From: Cacajao melanocephalus
Taxonomy: Eukaryota; Chordata; Mammalia; Primates; Pitheciidae
Assembly (NCBI GenBank): GCA_963573385.1
Contig: CAUYLG010052107.1
Span: forward strand, 62,001 to 126,000
DNA length: 64,000 nucleotides
Direction of reading: 5' to 3'
Position 1 is the first letter of the stretch. Each line of letters starts with the position of its first letter. Positions 39,195 to 54,819 of this stretch are shown one piece after another. Under the pieces are notes generated by a model, which was not told where the DNA came from, ran no database searches, and worked only from the letters and a program-made list of their open reading frames with translations. The position numbers were made by a program, and so were the translations under genes.

Positions 39195-41260
39195 GTAGAG
39201 AGTGAAAGAAAGCACCAGTAATAATATACTGAGACCATAGCCATAGAATGTGACTATCCTAAGCAAACACCTGCAGCCGGTCATCCTAAGCAGAAGACAG
39301 GCTGCTGAAGCAGGGAGTGATTTAAGAGGGGCTACAAACTGGGGAACCCTCACGAGGAGCAGGAAGTGCTCCCTGTGCCGGTTACCTTCACCATTTAAAC
39401 TATCTTCACTGTTTTTCGAAAGAAAGAAGAAAAGTAGGCAGGATGAAATGAAAGAGGAATGAAGGAAGAGAGAGTAGGAAAGTAGAAAGAAAAGGAAAGA
39501 AGGAAAGAAATGATTTTAAAATAAAATATATCAAAACTATTAAAAGTAAAAAATACAGAAAAGTACAAAAATTTACTGAAAATATTACCAGTGTGGGGCA
39601 GAGGAGACAGTGTCATCTTTTGTTGAAAATCGTTTTTTACACATTTCCATACTTGAAGAATAAATAGATAAATGAAAGGATGGGTAGAAAAACAAAATAA
39701 TTTGATAAAAAAGAAAACTTACGTTATGTACTTTTAATAAAAGGAGTTGAATTTAATTTTACATAGTACACACAGAAAGGAAACAAAAGAAACTAAGGGA
39801 AATGTTAAACTTCACATGAATGCTTCTTCATTGCAAAACAATGACAGTTCCTATTTCCAAACTCCCCAGGTCTCTGCAATACTGCACACCCTAATCCCCT
39901 GTCTGACCTGATTCCAGTCCCCTGTTGGCCTAACTTGGATTAAAGAAAAGTCCATTTTCAGATCAACAGGGCAGGCAGCTTTGGCTATGAGTCTGGGGAG
40001 TATAAAGACAGTCCCTCTCCCGCTAAGAGCTCTCCTATGATCCTGCTATGGGATTTTCCATTTCCGCCTTCAGTCACTTGCCTGGCGGAAAGCGCCTCTT
40101 ATGTTACTTGGGGGGTATCGGGGCTGCGGGTACAGCTGTGCATCCTCCTTTCCTGAGGGGAGTACAGTCAGGAAACACAGGATTCAGAGCTGCAAGGGAA
40201 GAATAAGCCAGTCCCCACTCCTGCCTTTTCTTTTCTGCAAAAACAGTGAAGATGGCATCTCACACTAGCCTTTCTTAAACTACTTTTTTTCATTTCTGTT
40301 TCAAAACACAGAACAATGATATTTGAGTTTCCTCCAGCCCTATTTTTGAGTGATGGTAAGCAAACATTTTAACCGTAAAATGCTTCTAATAACCTGGTCA
40401 GACTAAAAAACAAACTCAAAAAAGCAAACACCCACAAAAATATTGCAATCTATGCTGACTGACAAGCAGAGCCTGACTTATAAGCTAAAAAAATAGCTAT
40501 TTTACAGATGCAAGAGAGACAGAGTTTAATCTTAAACATGAGCATACAATTCTATGTGTATTTTAAGGACATTTATGCTAATAAAAGCCTTTCTGAAATA
40601 CAATCAGAGGAATATCTACCCTTCTTCCTTGATTTTGGAAAGCCACTCCCTCAAGAAAGGGTTCCACAGCCCAAGTCAACCAGCTGGACTTCACCATCAC
40701 CATACGCCTCCTCACCCAGTGAGAAATTCCCTTTGAAGCAGCACCAGCATTCTCTTGCTTTTCATTACCAAGACATAGAAGATCCCTTGATTGTCAGGAG
40801 TACCTCCTTGAGGAGGAAGCAGGTCTTTGAGGCCCAGGCTGGACTTGGCCCTGGGTAAGCACCATCCTTCTGAGAGCTGGGGCTGGGATCACTAAGGGCA
40901 GCAGAAGAGGTTATCGCCGAAGGCTGTGGCTGAACATAATGTCACTGTTGATTTGGGTACCAAGAAAGGTATCAGAAAAACCTCTGATCAACAAGATGGA
41001 CTTAAAATTTAAAAAAAAAAATGCCTGCTAATAACAAAGGTTAAATAGCAGGGCGCTACTGTGCAGCTGCTGTCATCTCTAATGAGACAGTTTATCCTCG
41101 CAATTACAGAGAGGAGTCTTTGCTGTCAGACTAGACCTGAGGAAAGGAAAAGCAGTGCCCTGCAAGGAGAGACGAGAAAGAGAATCGGTATCCCCCATGC
41201 ACCCACCCTGGTCAACAAGGTCAGATACTGCTTCACAGATGATATTTTTAGTATTAAAAT
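39195..41260. other. No confirmed gene; includes GA-rich run and an exon-like frame
   Basis: A GA-rich run lies at about 39417-39510. The frame at 40508-40858 is listed separately. Confidence 0.4.
40508..40854 (+). other. Exon-like open frame bounded by splice-like sites
   Basis: A tagctattttacag precedes an ATG at 40508 and the frame stays open for 116 codons to a stop at 40856-40858. That stop lies inside a donor-like CTGG|GTAAGC (GT at 40855-40856). The translation contains SPSPYASSPSEKFPLKQHQ but no recognised domain. The pyrimidine tract is weak. The coincidence of acceptor, ATG, open frame and donor could be chance. Confidence 0.15.
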
Positions 41261-41264
41261 TGCC

Positions 41265-41415
41265 CGATAAGTTATGTATTATTATCCTTATTTCACAGAT
41301 GAGGAAATGAAAGCTCAGAAAGGTTAAGCCACTTGTCCAAGGTCACAAAGCCAGATGCAGAATGCAAAGCCAGGTCTCCCAGACTTCTTTCCACTGCACA
41401 AGATGCCTCAAGAGA
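41265..41415 (+). repeat. MIR SINE
   Basis: attatccttatttcacagat, gaggaaatgaaagctcagaa, aggttaagccacttgtccaa, ggtcacaaagccagatgcag: a clear MIR core in the plus direction. Confidence 0.88.
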
Positions 41416-41419
41416 TGCC

Positions 41420-41855
41420 ATATCTGCCTCATCTCTCTCTTACTGGACACAAGTATACTGGCCTTGTGCCTAGCAGAGGGATGTAAATAAATCAAGGCCA
41501 GCCTGCACAGGGCACAGAGTGATTGACTACTTTGAAGGAGAGAAATTCAGTTGCCCTGGGGCCTCAGGGAAGCCTGTCTCAAACCTGGACTGATTCAGAT
41601 TTGGCTGGAGACAGTCAGAGAACAGAGTGGTCACTTGCAGAGGAACATCTCTGGAGAGCACCTGAGTGTAAGGCCTTTTCCCAAGGAGCCTTAGACATGA
41701 TACTCTCCTTTAGCTGGCCTGTTTTAGATGCCCCAATAGCAGGAGAAGGTTCCAGGTGGCTTCCAAAGGTCTCTATCCATCATAGACAAATCTGATCAAG
41801 CATGAAGGCAGACAGTGCCTCAAGTCAAATCAGAAATATCTCTGGAATGAGAACG
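41420..41855. other. No gene recognised
   Basis: A 90-codon plus frame at 41523-41795 has no recognisable domain. The region is not an obvious repeat. Confidence 0.4.
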
Positions 41856-41859
41856 GAGG

Positions 41860-41975
41860 TTGACAGCTCTGACTGTAAGTCACTTAGACAAATGACCTGG
41901 CATCTCTGTGCCTCAGTGTCCTCAGCTGAAATGGGTTCTCCTCATTCATATCTCATGAGGATCCAGTGATAAAAA
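41860..41975 (-). repeat. MIR SINE fragment
   Basis: agtcacttagacaaatgacc, tgtgcctcagtgtcctcagc and tctcatgaggatccagtgat follow reverse MIR. Confidence 0.55.
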
Positions 41976-41988
41976 TAGGACGGTGATT

Positions 41989-42394
41989 TAGGCTATTCTT
42001 GCATTGCTGTAAAGGAATACTTGACACTTAGTAATTTATAAGAAAATAGGTTTAATTGGCTCATGGTTCTGCAGGCTGTACAGGAAGCATTGTACTGGCA
42101 TCCGTCTCTGTGGAGGCCTCAGGAAGCTTCCAGACATGGTGGAAGGTGACGGAGGGCTAGACAGCTCATGTGACACAAGCAGGAGCAGGGGATAGGAGGT
42201 GCCATACACTTTTAAATGACCAGATTTCATGTGAACTCAGAGTGAGAGCTCACTTATCACCAAAGGGATGGCCCAAGCCATTCGTGAGGGATTTGTCTCC
42301 ACAATTCAAACACCCACCATCAGGTCCAACCCCCAACATTGGGGATTACATTTCAACATGAATTTTGGACAGAGACAAATACCTAGCTGTATCA
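41989..42394 (-). repeat. ERVL-MaLR solo LTR (THE1/MST type)
   Basis: Reverse MaLR LTR: agtaatttataagaaaatag, ttaattggctcatggttctg, tgtggaggcctcaggaagct, tcacttatcaccaaagggat, ccaacattggggattacatt, with the TGATA start read on the minus strand at 42390-42394. The order matches THE1/MST LTRs. No internal MaLR sequence is attached. Confidence 0.9.
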
Positions 42395-42694
42395 GATGGA
42401 AATATGCTTTGAAAAATAAATAAATAAATAACACAATAATCTCAACATGGAAGAGACAAACAACTGCAAGGAGAAAATGTACAGTCATAGACTAAAACTA
42501 AAGGTAAAATATAATCAAATAAAATATTTAAAAAAAAACAAAATAATTAGATGCCTATGAAATTTGATGATTTATATGCCACAATATATTCTTTCTGTAT
42601 ATTTTTAAAATGTAAATATTTATGAAAAGGTCAGAGGTCTTATGGGTGAGTTTGTAAGTTAACATCTTATTTAGTGAGTAGCTACATAAATATC

Positions 42695-42800
42695 AGGACT
42701 CATCCCAGAAAAGCAGAATCAAAATCTCTGGGGCTGAAGCCCAGGAATCTGCACCTTAATACATTCTTCTGATGAAGCTTATCCAGGTAGTGAACAGAAC
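42695..42800 (-). repeat. MER5A-like DNA transposon fragment (hAT-Charlie)
   Basis: gcagaatcaaaatctctggg, gaagcccaggaatctgcacc, ttaatacattcttctgatga follow MER5A read in reverse. These are non-autonomous hAT relics. Confidence 0.6.
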
Positions 42801-42804
42801 CAAC

Positions 42805-43380
42805 TCGGAGAAATCCTGCAGCACGATCTTCTAATCACGTTTTTATCCCAAGATAAAGCATGGCACCTCAATGAATGAATGAGTTGAAGAAGAATGGATC
42901 AAACAGGTGTTAGGCAGGTAGTGCTGTTTCGCTGAAGCTGTGGAAAAGCTTGTTATGGCAGGATAAGGATGCTGGTATTGGTACTGGGATACACACAATT
43001 TACAAAAACTTGAGGAGAGGGATGGCAAATAGAAAACTAATCCAGCACATGAGTTCACTCCTTCAGCTCTCAGTAAGCCAAAACTATTTCACCTGAGGAC
43101 AAAAGGGCCCACACAAAAGACATGTACACATATCTTTTGAAAACCTCCTCTTTTCTTTGTCCCCTTCTCTGTGCCCATATCAACTTCTAATTAATAAAAT
43201 GACAAAATGTTCCCTCCCATCTCCAGCTATAGCTAGGATTCCTAATATAGAAAGTAACCAGAATGCTTTCAATAATCAGGTTGGAAATGAATTTTTAGTG
43301 CAGAAATTTATTAAAATTGAAAGTCATTGTGTAATCTTCTATCCCATGAGAATTCATCAAGCTGACTGCAACAAAGACCA
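42805..43380. other. No gene recognised
   Basis: Unassigned sequence with short, domainless frames. Confidence 0.45.
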
Positions 43381-43387
43381 CTTTTAG

Positions 43388-43527
43388 ATTGGGTGCAGTG
43401 ACTTATGCCTATAATCCCAACCCTTTGGGAAGCTGAGTTGGAGAATACCTTGAGCCCAGGAGTTTGAGGCTACAGTGTGCTATGACTGCACCACTGCACA
43501 ACCTGGGCAACAGAGTGAAATCCTTTC
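43388..43527 (+). repeat. FLAM-like Alu left monomer
   Basis: A single 140-bp monomer: gggtgcagtgacttatgcct, ttgagcccaggagtttgagg, ctacagtgtgctatgactgc, cctgggcaacagagtgaaat. There is no second arm and no internal A-rich linker, as in free left Alu monomers derived from 7SL RNA. Confidence 0.8.
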
Positions 43528-43529
43528 AA

Positions 43530-43964
43530 GGGGTAAGCTGTAGACCCACTGTGGTCTTTAAAAACCCTAAAAGCTGGTAGGATAATAAGTCTGCCTACAC
43601 TTCTCCAAGCATAAGTTTTTAGTCCTTTACTTAAAGCTTGCTCCATGCATTGTAGTCAAGCTGACTCTTCATACCTTTAAAAAGTCTCCAAAAGCTGCAC
43701 CCGACCAAGTCATTCACAGATAAAAACGTGTAACCAGTAGTAAAATGATATAGCTGGTCCAGACAAGAAGAACTACAGCATTTCAATGTCCATCCTCCTG
43801 TTTTGTGCCTGTATGCCCCGGGCTAGAGTTAGGCTTGCTTTTTAAGACCTCAGCAGCTATCCAGCTATCCTCATTCCTCCTTTGGAACACAACTGTCCAT
43901 AAGATGCCACTGGGGGTACAACCAAAATGGCCAACTAGAAACAGTGGCATTTGGTGGCTCCCAT

Positions 43965-43970
<6 letters not shown>
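43530..43970. other. No gene recognised
   Basis: Unassigned sequence before the (CA)n run. Confidence 0.4.

Positions 43971-44016
<46 letters not shown>
43971..44016. repeat. (CA)23 microsatellite
   Basis: Uninterrupted 46-bp CA run, a likely polymorphic marker. The CVCVCV-type frames that overlap it on the minus strand are artefacts. Confidence 0.99.
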
Positions 44017-44018
<2 letters not shown>

Positions 44019-44084
44019 AAGCATGTATGTGAATTCTTCACCAGCAACCAAGGTATCCAAGTTCTCTCATCAAAATTGACTAGG

Positions 44085-45258
44085 TGGCTGGCGTGATCCA
44101 TGCAGAGAAGGAAGAGCAGTGTGGTACAGCAGCCCACCTTAGAGCCACACAGAGAAGGGGAACTCCCTTCCCCCAACCAAGGGAGGCAGTGAGTGAGCAT
44201 GCTACCCAGCCGGGGAAACTGTGCTTTTCCCACGGAACTGTGCAACTCACAGATCAGAAGATCCCACTTGCTAACCCACACCACTGGGGCCTAGTATCCC
44301 AACCCCAGAACACACAGATTCTTATAGCCTCTCAGCTGGAACCTGCTTAAGCCTACTGAACTCCCATGGGACAGGAAACCACCACCGGCTGTAGCTGCCT
44401 GCTGTGTAAGTCATTTGAGCTCCTTGGGGGAGGGGCAGTAGCCAGCACTGGGACTCCCAACTGCCTAACACACTAAGCTCCCTGGGTAAGGGAAGGGCAG
44501 TATCCAATTCTATAGCTCCAGGCTGCACTTTTTTCCCTACTGGAGCCAGAGAAGCTAGACGGCTTGGTCCCAAAACTTCTCCCCACAGTCAACACCGCCT
44601 GTGGCAGTTTGTGGCCAGAGTACCCCTTTAGGCCTAATCCTGATCCATCCTTCCTCAGTGGGCAGGGCTTCCCTGCAGGATCTCCAATAACTCCAGCCAG
44701 AGACTCAGAGACAGAATTCGGATCTCTCTGGACCTGAGCCCCTAGGGGAGGGATGGCCACAGTCTCTGCGGACCAGCAGACCTAGCCTCTCCTTGTAATT
44801 CTGAGGAATCCAGGCAGCCCAAATGAGGGGGTTTTCCCCCAGTGAAACACACCCTCTCCACCAAGGGACAAAGTGCTTTGTTAAACTGGTCCTGCTCCCT
44901 GTGTCAGCCAACTGGGTGAGACCCTCTGACAGGAGTTGTCAGACACCCTGTACAGGAGCGATCCTACTAGCATCAGGTTGGTGCCTCTCAAGGTCAGAAG
45001 TCCCAGAAGAAGGAGTAGGCATCCAGCCTCCCTGAGTGACATCTCAAGGCATGAGAGCAAAAACCAGACGAATAGGGCCTAGAGTGAACTCCCAGCAAAA
45101 TGCAGCAGCCCTACAGAAGAAGGAGCTGACTATTGAAAGAAAAATAAACAGAAAGCGACAACAACAACATCAACAACAATAACAACAAAAAGGCTCCCAC
45201 AAAAACCTCATCCAAGGGTCAGCAGCCTCAAAGACCGAAACTAGACAAACTCACAAAG
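44085..45258 (+). promoter_or_regulatory. LINE-1 5' UTR (ancestral internal promoter)
   Basis: GC-richer leader of the full-length L1, ending in a CAA-rich run at about 45158-45190 before the ORF1 start. In active L1 this region directs transcription of the element. Here it is diverged and CpG-poor, so activity is doubtful. Confidence 0.75.
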
Positions 45259-46345
45259 ATGAGAAAGAATCAACAAAAAAATGCTGAAACCCAAAATGTT
45301 AGAGTGCTTCTTCTCCTTCAAAGGATCCCAATGTCTCTCAATCAAAGGCACAGAACTGCACAGAGGATCAGATGGATGAATTGACAGAAGTAGCCTTCAG
45401 AAGATGGGCAACAAAAAACTACAATGAACCAAAGGGGCATGTTCTAACCCAATGCAAAGAAGCAAAGAACCTTGATAAAAGGTTAGAGGAATTGTTAACT
45501 AGAATAACCAGTTTAGAGAGGAACATAAATGACTTGATGGAGCTGAAAAACACAGCACGAGAACTTCATGAAGCATACACAAGTATCAACACTGAATGGA
45601 CCAAGCGGAAGAAAGGAAATGAGAATTTGAAGACCACCTTACTGAAACAAGACACGCAGAGAATAGAGAAAAAAGAACGAAAAGGAATGAACAAAGCCTC
45701 CAAGAAATATGGGACTTCACAAAAAGACCAAACCTACAATTGATTGCAGTACCAGAAGGAGACAGGGAGAATGGAAACAAGCTGGAAAACACCCTTAAGG
45801 ATATTATCCAAGAGAACTTCCCCAACCTAGCAAGACAGGCCAACATGCAAATTCAGGAAATACAGAGAACACCATTAAGATGCTCTACGAGAAGAACAAC
45901 CTCAAGACACATAATCACCAGATTCTCCAAGGTCAAAATGAAGGAAAAACTGTTAAGGGCAGCCAAAGAGAAAGGACAGGTCACCTTCAAAGGGAAGCCC
46001 ATCAGACTAATAGCAGACCTCTCAGCAAAAACTCTAGAAGCCAGAAGAGAGTGGGGGCTAATATTCAACATTCTTAAAGAAAAGAATTTTCAATCCAGAA
46101 TTTCATATCCAGCAAAGCTAAGCTTCATAAATGAAGGAGAAATAAAATCCTTTCCCAGGCAAGCAAATGCTGAGGTATTTTGTTTCCACCAGGCTTGCCC
46201 TGCCACCACTCCTGAAAGAAGCCCTAAATATGGAAAGGAAAAGCTTGTACCAGCCAATGCAAAAACACACCAAAATATCAAGACTGATGACACTATGAAG
46301 AAACCACATCACTGCCAAAATACACCAAAATATAAAGACCAATGA
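45259..46345 (+). pseudogene. L1 ORF1 pseudogene (RNA-binding chaperone, ORF1p)
   Basis: ORF1p normally trimerises through a coiled coil and binds L1 RNA with an RRM and a C-terminal domain. The ancestral ATG is at 45259. The frame from it hits a stop near 45381, and the homologous coding continues in another frame from 45372 (MDELTEVAFRRW). This gives the coiled-coil part, with heptad-rich LDKRLEELLTRITSLER at about residues 34-50. That frame ends at 45743 and the protein resumes from 45740 in a third frame, with RRM-like sequence (NFPNLARQANMQIQEIQRT) and C-terminal domain sequence (LLRAAKEKGQVTFKGKPIR, SRISYPAKLSFINEGEIKSF). The frame then runs into the duplicated spacer. At least two frameshifts kill it. 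Confidence 0.92.
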
Positions 46346-46481
46346 CACTATGAAGAAACTGCATCACTGCAAAAACACACCAAAATATCAAGACCAATGA
46401 AACTATGAAGAAACCACATCACTGCAAAAACACACCAAAATATAAAGACCAATGACACTATGAAGAAACTGCATCAACTAC
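46260..46481 (+). repeat. Hierarchical ABAB tandem repeat, four 55-56 bp units
   Basis: Units at 46260-46315, 46316-46370, 46371-46425 and 46426-46481. Units 1 and 3 share atatcaag and aaaccacatc; units 2 and 4 share atataaag and aaactgcatc. So a 55-bp monomer doubled and diverged, and then the dimer doubled. It lies at the end of ORF1 and in the spacer. Confidence 0.95.
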
Positions 46482-46508
46482 TGTGCAAAATAACCAAACA
46501 GCATCATA

Positions 46509-50345
<3,837 letters not shown>

Positions 50346-50564
50346 CATTGATAACACACGGACACAGAGAAGCAAACAACACACACCAGGGCCTGTTAGG
50401 GGGTTGGGGATGAGGCAAAGGAACTTAGCAGACAGGTCAATAGGTGCAGCAAATCACTATCCCACATGTATACCTATGTAACAAACATGCACATTCTGCA
50501 CATGTGTCTCATCATTTTTTTTTAGAAGAAATAAAGAAAAAACAAAAGAGGTCATCAAAAGCTA

Positions 50565-50855
50565 CATTGCATCTGTGCCTAGCCCCATTCTTCCCATGAA
50601 TTGACTGGCCTCAAAGAAAGCTGAATTCTCAATATATTTTTCTAGACTTAACTAATCAGGCAACTGTGGGCATATGAGTATGTTTATGTGAGACTTCCAG
50701 GTGTTTCAGGTGGGAGGAGTCAAGCTTAACAAATAAATCAGAAACCCCAACACTTGCCCTGGCCAAAGTAACCTGGTTACTATCTGTAGAACCAAGTAGG
50801 AGTTGACCTCTTGGTACAGAATCTGTCCTAGAGACTCCAGATGCTCAAACCATGG
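50565..50855. other. No gene recognised
   Basis: Unassigned sequence between the L1 end and a MIR. Confidence 0.4.
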
Positions 50856-50859
50856 AATC

Positions 50860-51085
50860 AACCTAAAAGCCTGGATTATAGCACTCAGTCCTCTCAGTTA
50901 TCTGCTCTGTGAACATGGACAAGTAGCTTACTTCTCTGATCTTTACTTTCCTCATCTGTAAAACAGTAACAACAATAGTGCAAACCTCCTAGCAGTTCTG
51001 TGACTAACAAGTGAAACGATTTGTGTAAACTTTCCTAATACAGTACCTGGCACAGAGTGAGGCCTCAATTAATGTAAATTTAATG
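50860..51085 (-). repeat. MIR SINE
   Basis: Reverse MIR, nearly complete: acatggacaagtagcttact, ttcctcatctgtaaaacagt, caaacctcctagcagttctg, agtacctggcacagagtgag. Confidence 0.88.
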
Positions 51086-51184
51086 TAAGAAAATGCAACT
51101 GTCATGCTTTTGTTTATAAATGCAGCACCTGTCAAGTGAGTAACTATAATTTATTGAAGAAATGTTTAAAATATACATAAAGAG

Positions 51185-51462
51185 TTGGGCATGGTGGCAT
51201 ACACCTGTAATCCCAGCACTTTAGGAGGCTAAGGTGGGCAGATCACTTGAGCCCAGGAATTTGAGACCAGCCTGGTCAATATGAAAAAAACCTATCTCTA
51301 CAAAAAATATAAAAATTAGTCAGATGTGGTGGCATGAGCCTGTAATCCTAGCTACTTAGGAGGCTAAGGCAGAAGAATCACTTGAAACCCAGAGGCAGAA
51401 GTTGTAGTGAGCTGAGATTGTGCCATTGCACTCCAGTATGACAGACCGACTGGTCTCAAAAA
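51185..51462 (+). repeat. Alu SINE with shortened right end
   Basis: Plus Alu dimer: gggcatggtggcatacacct, ccagcactttaggaggctaa, tgagaccagcctggtcaata, caaaaattagtcagatgtgg-like middle, tgccattgcactccagtatg end. The right arm lost several bases near 51437-51452 and the tail is short. Confidence 0.93.
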
Positions 51463-51464
51463 TG

Positions 51465-52012
51465 ACCAAACAACATATAAAGAATACACTTTCAAATTTT
51501 GAACGTACATGGAAATACATGAAAGAGCCACCAAATAGCTACTGAGCCTGTCCAAAGCTGAGCTGCTCCAATAAGAGCTCACTAGTGTTCCTTATGGTGT
51601 TGCAAGCAACCTTTGAAAGCTCTGGCTCTATGTTCCCGGTCCTCTTCCCTGTCAACTTTTTTCTCCTGTGCCTCAACACAGAGACAGAGGACCCTGTAGA
51701 GGACCTTGTCTCTACTTTGGTTTGGTTGAGCTCACAAACCAAAAAAGATCCATTCTTTTACTTTAAAGGCTGCAGAGAATTCTCCCACAGAGTCTCACAG
51801 TTTTCAAACTCAAATAACAGACTCAATGACAGTTCTAAATTCCTTTTCACAAGTCCCTGTGTGAAGGAAAGTGACACCTCTTCATATCACAGACCAGAAG
51901 CTATTTTGTTGAGCCTTGAGTTTTCTTAGCAGATAAGCAAATTAAATTCTAACTATAGCTCTGAGGTTATGGAGAGAGAGGAAGATCAAAATCATGTGAT
52001 TTGATTTCAATG
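51465..52012. other. No gene recognised
   Basis: A 114-codon plus frame at 51585-51929 has no recognisable domain or splice context that convinced me. Confidence 0.4.
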
Positions 52013-52017
52013 TCTTT

Positions 52018-52100
52018 GAAATGCGGTTCAAAGACCACCATATCAGAATCACCTGTAGGATGTTGAGACTCCCTGATCTAACTATCAGAGGTGATTAACA
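52018..52100 (-). repeat. MER5A-like fragment (hAT-Charlie)
   Basis: tgcggttcaaagaccaccat, atcagaatcacctgtaggat and the ctgatctaactatcaga end resemble MER5A in reverse. Confidence 0.5.
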
Positions 52101-52104
52101 ATGA

Positions 52105-53060
52105 GAATCTCAGGAAATAGAAAGATAATAGAAATTGTGATCCATAAATCCTTTCCCATCACCCAAAGACATATACAATTATCTTTGAAGAAGATATCTA
52201 TCAGCTCAATTGTGAGCTGGATAAATTCAGCCCTAAAAACTCTTCCTGCCTTGCAAATGTGCATCCAGGAGAGGGGCTTCCTTCCAGGACTATCTCTTCC
52301 TTTGGGCCTTCCTGCTTCCTAGATGGATTCATGTGGTGGAACTTATTTTTCTGACAGATTTCCTTGTCCTTAACTATAAATCAATGCCTCTAGGCCAAAT
52401 TCACTTTGATGATATTATGTATGGAAAAGAGAGGGAAAAAAAATCTCTAGACCCTAAACTTTATTGCACTATCTCTTTTCTAAAATTTGTTCTATTTTAA
52501 ATTGGCAGGTAGTGTGACTCTCAATAGCTTATCCATTTGTTTAAGATCACTAAAAGAAAAAAAAAAACGGTGAATATTAAATCCTGGGCACACACATGAC
52601 AAAATAATAGATGAATGCTGACATTCATTTGCAATACTGTAGCATTCTGTATAATGTAAGTTTTTCAACCTTAAGCAAGAGACATTTGATAACTCTAATA
52701 GTGTTCTCTTTATACCTTTTTCTCCCTTTCTGTTTCAAAACTGTTGATTTTTTAAAATCCCAGCTTCCTTATAGTTGCACTGCAAAACAGCTCTGTAAGT
52801 TTCAAAGTCAGGATCCACTTGGATGATGCTTGGTTCACCGTTATGGGCACTCAGCTGGTGGCAAGCAGAGCTGTCAAAGACTGGGGAAAGAACAGCATTG
52901 GACTGCTGCTCCCTGCTCCCTGCAGAAAGTCTCCATCAGAGGTATGCAATAGGTAGTGCTTTGGCTCTAAGTCTCTAAGAATTTATCTTAATGATAATAA
53001 TGTCTTACATATCACAGCATAAAAATTAAGACATTTCTAGTAACATACAACCAAATCTCA
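52105..53060. other. No gene recognised
   Basis: Unassigned sequence with domainless short frames. Confidence 0.4.
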
Positions 53061-53064
53061 CTCC

Positions 53065-53235
53065 CATCACTCCATAGCTGTGAAATCTGCGGCACTTACT
53101 TGACTTCTATGAGCTTCGGTTTCTTCATCTGTAGAATGTAAGTGACACCAATACCCACCTCACAGAGTCCTGGTGTTTAGCAGAAAGCCTGGCACAGACC
53201 ATGTGCTCTGTAAATGGTAGTGACAGCCATGCAGC
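53065..53235 (-). repeat. MIR SINE
   Basis: gcttcggtttcttcatctgt, agaatgtaagtgacaccaat, acctcacagagtcctggtgt, agcctggcacagaccatgtg: reverse MIR. Confidence 0.8.
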
Positions 53236-53525
53236 TGTCATGTTCTCATTCTTCTCCTTCTCACTGCCTCTTACCATTGTGTAAACAAAGAAGTGCCTTT
53301 GGCTCCACAGGTAACCCAGACCAAAGGCAGAGGGAACCCTGCTGTTTGGCAGTTGGAAATCCACCTGAGACTCTCCCTGTGGTCCATAACTAGCTTCCTG
53401 ACACTCCAGGGCCTCCTCTTCTCACCCTTCCACCCAGTGGACACCTGCATTGGTTTTTAACTCATCTTTATTTCTGTAACTTAGTGATCCCCATGCTAAA
53501 AGTCCATTTAGAAAATAATAGAGTA

Positions 53526-54325
<800 letters not shown>

Positions 54326-54329
54326 GTCT

Positions 54330-54815
54330 TCAAACTATTCTGATAATAATTCATAATGACATTATTCATACTGGCCAAAAATTAGAGAAAACCCAAATCA
54401 ACAGCCCATCAACTGGCAATTGGTAAACAAAATGTGGTATATTTAGCAATAGATGGAAAAAATACACAGATGAATCCTACAACATGAATGAACTTCCAAA
54501 ACACCATATTAAGAGAAAGAAGTGAGACACAAAAGAGCAAATACTCTATTTGTATATTGTATTTATATGAAATATCCAGAAAAGGCAAATCTACAGAGAT
54601 CTGTAAATTAGTAGCTGTCTGGAGGTGGGAATGCCAGTGAGCCTTAATTGCAACTTAACACAAGGAATCTTATTGGGATGTTATAAATGTTCTAGCCCTA
54701 ACTTTGATTGTGGTGATGGCTGCATAACTAGGTAAATTTAATAAAGATCATGGAATTGTATACTTTAAATGTGGAATGTAAGTTATACCTCGATAAAGTT
54801 TATTTTTTGGAAAAA
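54330..54815 (+). repeat. Old LINE-1 3' end (L1M type)
   Basis: aataattcataatgacatta, cagcccatcaactggcaatt, gaatgaacttccaaaacacc, ttgattgtggtgatggctgc and acctcgataaagtttatttt follow the end of L1M ORF2 and its 3' UTR in plus order. Confidence 0.8.
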
Positions 54816-54819
54816 AAAT

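Noticed and set aside
43388..43527. Functional 7SL RNA gene
   Set aside because: Only an Alu left-monomer-like piece with many changes and no 7SL central domain.
43783..44284. Frames with CVCVCV strings at the (CA)23 run
   Set aside because: Microsatellite artefact; the remaining residues come from L1 5' UTR or unassigned DNA.
46260..46481. Regularly spaced repeats as a CRISPR-like array
   Set aside because: Units adjoin without variable spacers, are AT-rich L1 sequence, and the DNA is mammalian.
51585..51929. 114-codon plus frame as a gene
   Set aside because: No recognisable domain and no convincing start, splice or conservation signal from the sequence alone.
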